Below, one piece after another: positions 63,292-64,000 of a DNA stretch of 64,000 bases; within the stretch, counting starts at the first letter, position 1; every line of letters starts with the position of its first letter. A program made the translations under genes and the position numbers. The notes beneath the pieces were generated by a model, which ran no database searches, was not told the origin of the DNA, and saw nothing but the letters and a program-made list of their open reading frames with translations. Origin of the DNA: an uncultured Methanolobus sp. Its GTDB lineage: Archaea; Halobacteriota; Methanosarcinia; Methanosarcinales; Methanosarcinaceae. The stretch is taken from positions 744,001 through 808,000 of the forward strand of contig NZ_OY762426.1 of the NCBI RefSeq assembly GCF_963665675.1, read 5' to 3'.

Positions 63292-63891
63292 ATGAGTAAT
63301 TGGGAGTTCTTAATACCTTATCTTGAACACCTGTCATATGCAGGTATTTTCATAACTCTCGCATTCCTTGGACATTTTGTACCACTTCCGGAAGAAGTTC
63401 TTCTTCTCATAGTGGGCTATATTGTAAGCCTTGGTTATGGAAATCTCTGGATAGTCATCATTGTCAGCCTGATAGCAGGCGCTTCCGGTGACTTCCTGCT
63501 CTATTGGCTCAGTAGAAATGGAAATAAATTACTATCACGTTTCGATCATAACAAAGATAAGAAAAAGATCGTCCGGTATGAGCGTTTAATGGAAAGTCAC
63601 GGTGCTAAAACTATCTTCACATTTCGCCTCATAGTAGGCCTGCGTTTTTTTGGTCCGGTTGTTGCAGGTTCCGCAAACGTACCATGGCGTAAATTTGTAT
63701 CCTATGACCTTTTAGCCCTGCTTGCCTTTTACCCTTTTCTAATAACAGCAGGCTACATTTTCCACAGCAAGCTTCAAAACCTGATAACTGATGTCAGCAT
63801 CCTGAGCCACGTCATCTTTTTTACAGTAGCTGGATTATTCGCAATAGTTCTGAGCATTTATTTAAGGAAGAACTTCTCACATCGAACTTAA
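63292..63891 (+). CDS. DedA-family membrane protein
   Basis: 199 residues, DedA/VTT domain with about five membrane segments. GHFVPLPEEVLLLIVGYIVSLG (re-entrant loop with the E of PxPGE-like LPEE), GASGDFLLYWLSR, and FRLIVGLRFFGPVVAGSANVPWRKFVSYD, the conserved R-x3-R.x3.P/AG motif. Such proteins are proposed lipid scramblases or flippases. ATG at 63292; a terminator of the preceding gene lies in front. Confidence 0.88.
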   Translation: MSNWEFLIPYLEHLSYAGIFITLAFLGHFVPLPEEVLLLIVGYIVSLGYGNLWIVIIVSLIAGASGDFLLYWLSRNGNKLLSRFDHNKDKKKIVRYERLMESHGAKTIFTFRLIVGLRFFGPVVAGSANVPWRKFVSYDLLALLAFYPFLITAGYIFHSKLQNLITDVSILSHVIFFTVAGLFAIVLSIYLRKNFSHRT

Positions 63892-63910
63892 CAGGCTTCT
63901 CCGGATTGTT

Positions 63911-64000
63911 CTATCTGGCCAGGCTTTCCTCAACCATTAACCTTACAGCCCCCGGTCCGTTCAGTTCCACAGCCATCTCCCGCATCCCGGCAAGCTTGTT
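63911..64000 (-). CDS. C-terminal end of a minus-strand gene (glycosyltransferase-like tail), cut by window edge
   Basis: The last 29 codons read NKLAGMREMAVELNGPGAVRLMV... and end at TAG (63913-63911), just past the convergent DedA gene. The M-x-x-x-A-x-x-L-x-G-x-GA pattern is typical of the final helix of GT-B glycosyltransferases (UDP-GlcNAc type), but only this tail is visible, so the class is a guess. Reading through TAG would run into antisense DedA sequence and is unlikely. Confidence 0.55.
   Translation of the reverse strand, partial: NKLAGMREMAVELNGPGAVRLMVEESLAR

Noticed and set aside
63911..63913. TAG at the window-edge gene as pyrrolysine
   Set aside because: Read-through would continue into the antisense of the DedA gene with no family sequence; TAG as a stop is simpler.

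Overview
The window comes from a methanogenic archaeon of the Methanosarcinaceae, most like the Methanolobus/Methanococcoides side of the family. The evidence is archaeal-only pathway genes (aconitase X plus UbiD for the modified mevalonate pathway, archaeal dihydroneopterin aldolase, archaeosortase A, a coenzyme B pair, a CfbB/CbiA amidase), archaeal information genes (PCNA, PriL, TFS, archaeal AlaS, RtcB/archease), an archaellum operon, a PEF-CTERM protein, TATA boxes with very short leaders, and moderate AT-rich composition. Genus assignment is inference; there is no rRNA in the window. || 1-4.7 kb: a cysteine-cluster YkgJ-like protein, then a minus-strand operon UbiD decarboxylase > AcnX large > AcnX small > radical SAM protein, i.e. 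the two late steps of the archaeal mevalonate route. || 5-14.2 kb: an accessory-looking stretch of NYN nuclease, orphan ABC ATPase, membrane histidine kinase, small zinc-ribbon proteins, a degenerate MNT nucleotidyltransferase, DUF3795, membrane-anchored extracellular proteins, and a decayed extradiol dioxygenase gene. || 14.5-25.6 kb: tRNA-Thr(TGT), class II aldolase, CDP-alcohol transferase, archease/hydrolase/RtcB (RNA ligation), PUA protein, beta-helix polymer protein, argD-hisC, then the minus-strand operon artA > asd > pssA > mptD, which joins archaeosortase to phosphatidylserine/ethanolamine-type lipid synthesis. || 26.5-35.7 kb: a decayed DUF3788 gene, Nudix-TFS-pcn-priL replication/transcription cluster, PEF-CTERM surface protein, cbiA/cfbB divergent from moaA, surE, and two small hypotheticals. 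|| 36-49.3 kb: alaS, then a KaiC/GvpD-like protein, a P-loop-less KaiC-like/REC fusion and a stand-alone REC protein directly before arlCE-F-G-H-I-J; a methyltransferase lies between them on the other strand. No archaellin gene is present here. || 49.4-54.3 kb: homoaconitase small subunit, conserved methanogen protein and isocitrate/isopropylmalate-type dehydrogenase (coenzyme B or leucine pathway), then the oligosaccharyltransferase aglB. || 54.7-61.2 kb: a mobile-element cluster. An IS1182-type element is cut short by an IS21 element, whose istA is itself interrupted by a 1.06-kb group II intron; an ISH3-type element follows. || 61.3-64 kb: PsbP-like lipoprotein, SIMPL protein, DedA protein and the end of a minus-strand gene. 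|| Most notable: a three-copy dispersed intergenic repeat with conserved stem-loops (16.0, 33.6 and 62.0 kb), the intron-in-transposase nest, and the signalling/KaiC-like module next to the archaellum operon.
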